Source of the DNA: Lachnospiraceae bacterium
Lineage (GTDB): Bacteria > Bacillota > Clostridia > Lachnospirales > Lachnospiraceae
Assembly: GCA_024680595.1 (NCBI GenBank)
Contig: JAILCB010000042.1
Span: 1-43,223, forward strand
Direction of reading: 5' to 3'
DNA: 43,223 nt
Shown here: one piece after another, positions 41,287 through 43,223 of the stretch
Layout of the letters: every line of letters starts with the position of its first letter
Numbering within the stretch: the first letter of the stretch is position 1
Made by a program: the position numbers and the translations under genes
The notes under the pieces: model-generated
The model's database searches: none
The model's input: the letters and a program-made list of their open reading frames with translations, nothing else
What the model was told of the DNA's origin: nothing

Positions 41287-43002
41287 ATGAAAAATCAGAA
41301 TGAATTAAAAAGTTTACTAATTTCTATCAATCACCGGGGCTATCCTGCCTATAAGGATACTAAGGGAGCCTATCAGTTTAATGGCTATATTCTCTCCATT
41401 GATCATGTGCAGGGGGATCCTTTTGCCGCCCCGTCCCATATTAGCATTCATGTTTCGGGCAAGAGTGCAGGTTTTCCGGAGGACTTCTATAGGGACAGGC
41501 ACCGCAGGGTGGCCATTGCCGATTATTTAACCAGGGCTTTTCACAGAGAGGCGGAGAGCTTTAACCATAAGGCTAAGGGATCCGGCAAGAGCGGTTTAAT
41601 CTCTACCTGCAGACCGGGACAGGAGGTTCTCGAGCGCAGCGCCTGCGTCATTGACGGGAAGAGCGGGGGCCTGGTATTCCGCCTGGATGTGGGCTTTCCC
41701 GCCAATGGCAGAAGCATTAATTCCACGGAACTCATAAAGATTCTCTATGATTTCCTGCCTATATGCGTGAAAAATGCCCTTTTCTATCATCCGGAGCGGA
41801 AGGCGGTCTATGAATCGGTACTGCAGCTATCGGATGATCAAAGGGCAATAAGATCTCTGCTGCCGGAATTGGGGCTCTGCGCTTTTGTGGCAGACGGTTC
41901 GGTTCTGCCCAGGAAGAGCGGGGTATCGGAGCTTCCCATGGATAATGCTACGGTTTTTGCCAGTCCTGAAAGCGTCCGGGTAACCCTGGATCTGCCCCAT
42001 AGGGGCAAGGTCACCGGAATGGGCATAGCAAGGGGAGTGACACTCATTGTGGGCGGAGGCTATCATGGCAAATCCACTCTTTTGAAGGCCTTGGAATTAG
42101 GGGTTTATAACCATATTAAGGGAGACGGACGGGAGCTGGTCATTACTGAGAACAGTGCGGTCAAGATCCGGGCGGAGGACGGCAGGTGCGTCCACAGCGA
42201 TGATATCTCCCTCTTCATTAATGAACTGCCCAATGGAAAGGATACCAAAGCCTTTTCTACCGAGGACGCCAGCGGCAGCACCTCCCAGGCCGCCAATGTG
42301 GTGGAGGCCCTGGAGAGCGGCACTCAGACTCTATTAATTGATGAGGATACCTGCGCCACCAACTTCATGGTTAGGGATGAGCTCATGCAGTCCGTTATTC
42401 ATAAGTCCCAGGAGCCTATTACTCCCTTCATTGAGCGGATCGGGGGCCTATACCGGGATTTGGGGGTTTCCTGTATTCTCGTAGCGGGCAGCTCCGGAGC
42501 CTTCTTCCACGTCTCCGATACGATTATTCAAATGGACAGGTATGTGCCCTATGATATTACGGCCAAGGCTAAGGAAGCGGCGAAGGATTATCCTGCCCCG
42601 GTTTTGAAGGCCCTGGGGGAGGAAAAGGTGACGGCGCCCTCCTTCCAAAGGATTCCCCTGGCCGGCCGGGATTTTCGGGAGGGGGAGCGGATAAAGATGA
42701 AGACTCTGGGAAAGGATGCTTTCTCAGTGAACCACGAGACCGTGGACCTCAGGTCGGTGGAGCAGCTTTGCGACAGTGAGCAGACGGCGGCTTTAGCCCA
42801 GATCCTAAAGTATGCGGAACAGAATCTCATGGATGGAAAGCGGTCCCTGCAGACGGTGGCGGGACTTCTGGCGGAGCTTCTGGAAAAGGAGGGACTGGAT
42901 CTCTTGTTTAAGAGGTCTACGGCATACAGCGGTCTGGCCATGCCCAGGAAGCAGGAAATCTGTGCCTGCCTGAACCGCTGCCGGTTTTTGAAGATAAAGT
43001 GA
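41287..43002 (+). CDS. Predicted ATPase of the ABC class (PF09818-like)
   Basis: Soluble protein of 571 aa matching the family of predicted ABC-class ATPases without transport domains. P-loop GGGYHGKSTLLKALELG lies near residue 255. Instead of the canonical LSGGQ there is DASGSTSQAANVVEAL, a family trait. Walker B is TLLIDEDTCATNFMVRD, and a later segment VSCILVAGSSGAFFHVSD occupies the switch region. The N-terminal 200 residues hold the family-specific domain with FNGYILSIDHVQGDPFAAPS. The biochemical role is unknown to me; a nucleic-acid or quality-control function is only a guess. It begins 57 nt after the MATE gene. Confidence 0.9.
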   Translation: MKNQNELKSLLISINHRGYPAYKDTKGAYQFNGYILSIDHVQGDPFAAPSHISIHVSGKSAGFPEDFYRDRHRRVAIADYLTRAFHREAESFNHKAKGSGKSGLISTCRPGQEVLERSACVIDGKSGGLVFRLDVGFPANGRSINSTELIKILYDFLPICVKNALFYHPERKAVYESVLQLSDDQRAIRSLLPELGLCAFVADGSVLPRKSGVSELPMDNATVFASPESVRVTLDLPHRGKVTGMGIARGVTLIVGGGYHGKSTLLKALELGVYNHIKGDGRELVITENSAVKIRAEDGRCVHSDDISLFINELPNGKDTKAFSTEDASGSTSQAANVVEALESGTQTLLIDEDTCATNFMVRDELMQSVIHKSQEPITPFIERIGGLYRDLGVSCILVAGSSGAFFHVSDTIIQMDRYVPYDITAKAKEAAKDYPAPVLKALGEEKVTAPSFQRIPLAGRDFREGERIKMKTLGKDAFSVNHETVDLRSVEQLCDSEQTAALAQILKYAEQNLMDGKRSLQTVAGLLAELLEKEGLDLLFKRSTAYSGLAMPRKQEICACLNRCRFLKIK

Positions 43003-43030
43003 TAAAATCTATCAACAAGCCTTGTTTGTA

Positions 43031-43078
43031 TTGACAAAGACTGGGAGAGGGATCTAGAATGTTAGCGTTAGCTAACAT
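43031..43078 (+). promoter_or_regulatory. Promoter with overlapping palindromic operator
   Basis: TTGACA (43031-43036), 18-nt spacer, TAGAAT (43055-43060), directly overlapped by the palindrome ATGTTAGC/GCTAACAT (43059-43066 with 43071-43078, loop GTTA). It points to a gene beyond the window; the palindrome resembles sites of TetR- or MarR-like repressors. Confidence 0.6.
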
Positions 43079-43104
43079 AATAAACTCGATCATTTGTAGC
43101 ACAA

Positions 43105-43221
43105 GACCGGCAAGCGAATGCATGCTTGCATGCAAATTCATTTGCCGGTCGCAAGAACATGGAGCACGAAGTGCGGAATGTTCGCGTGCGGAATCGAGAG
43201 GGGGGCTTTCCTCCCCTCGAT
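43105..43221. repeat. Hairpin cluster (element E)
   Basis: GACCGGCAA/TTGCCGGTC (43105-43113 with 43142-43150) enclosing GCATGC repeats, then GCAC/GTGC, then the hairpin GGAATCGAG with CTTTCCTCCCCTCGAT (43190-43221) shared with 37232-37265. Confidence 0.65.
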
Positions 43222-43223
43222 GC

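Overview
The window looks like chromosomal DNA of a low-to-moderate GC Gram-positive anaerobe, most likely a Clostridia member of the family Lachnospiraceae. The grounds are RNase Y, lipoprotein-type ABC receptors with Gly/Ser/Ala-rich linkers, strong AGGAGG ribosome binding sites, consensus TTGACA/TATAAT promoters, and a block of large proteins (22151-29120) that I know only from this family. No rRNA, tRNA, phage gene or transposase was seen. I ran no database search; family names come from recognising motifs and from memory.

Layout. (1) 2-4262: a MacA/MacB-type tripartite export system (membrane-fusion protein, ATPase, FtsX-like permease); the first gene is probably cut by the window edge. 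(2) 4430-5977: RNase Y behind a textbook promoter. (3) 6110-7183: an iron-containing alcohol/glycerol dehydrogenase-like protein, convergent with (4) 7404-11308 on the minus strand: a polar amino acid ABC importer (receptor, permease, ATPase) and an aminotransferase. (5) 11309-12059: a hairpin-rich intergenic region with two oppositely oriented copies of a ~119-bp palindromic repeat. (6) 12060-13030, minus strand: the thiamine ECF transporter subunit ThiT under an unusual TPP riboswitch. (7) 13117-13318: four direct repeats spaced 59-61 bp in a divergent promoter region. (8) 13436-19287: an operon of a beta-CASP metallo-beta-lactamase nuclease, dihydrofolate reductase and a heterodimeric ABC exporter. 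(9) 19792-29806: an ECF-like sigma factor fused to a very long Ala/Gly tract, a membrane segment and an outer domain, followed by four uncharacterised genes (Ig-like/solenoid giant, degenerate Hsp70/actin-like ATPase, TPR-like protein, two-TM coiled-coil protein) and a UPF0173 metallo-hydrolase. (10) 30275-36989: an oligopeptide/dipeptide-type ABC importer operon with two dissimilar lipoprotein receptors. (11) 37469-39694: a metal-responsive unit (stand-alone HMA protein and Zn/Cd/Pb P-type ATPase) behind an ArsR-type operator, with no regulator gene nearby. (12) 39832-43002: a MATE exporter and an ABC-class predicted ATPase (PF09818 type). (13) 43003-43223: a promoter with a palindromic operator pointing out of the window, then hairpins.

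Most of the content is transport and envelope biology. The most interesting uncharacterised material is the sigma-factor fusion with its neighbouring four-gene Hsp70-like/TPR cluster, the 60-bp-period repeat array, and the three-copy palindromic repeat family, two copies of which lie between a promoter and the importer operon it serves.
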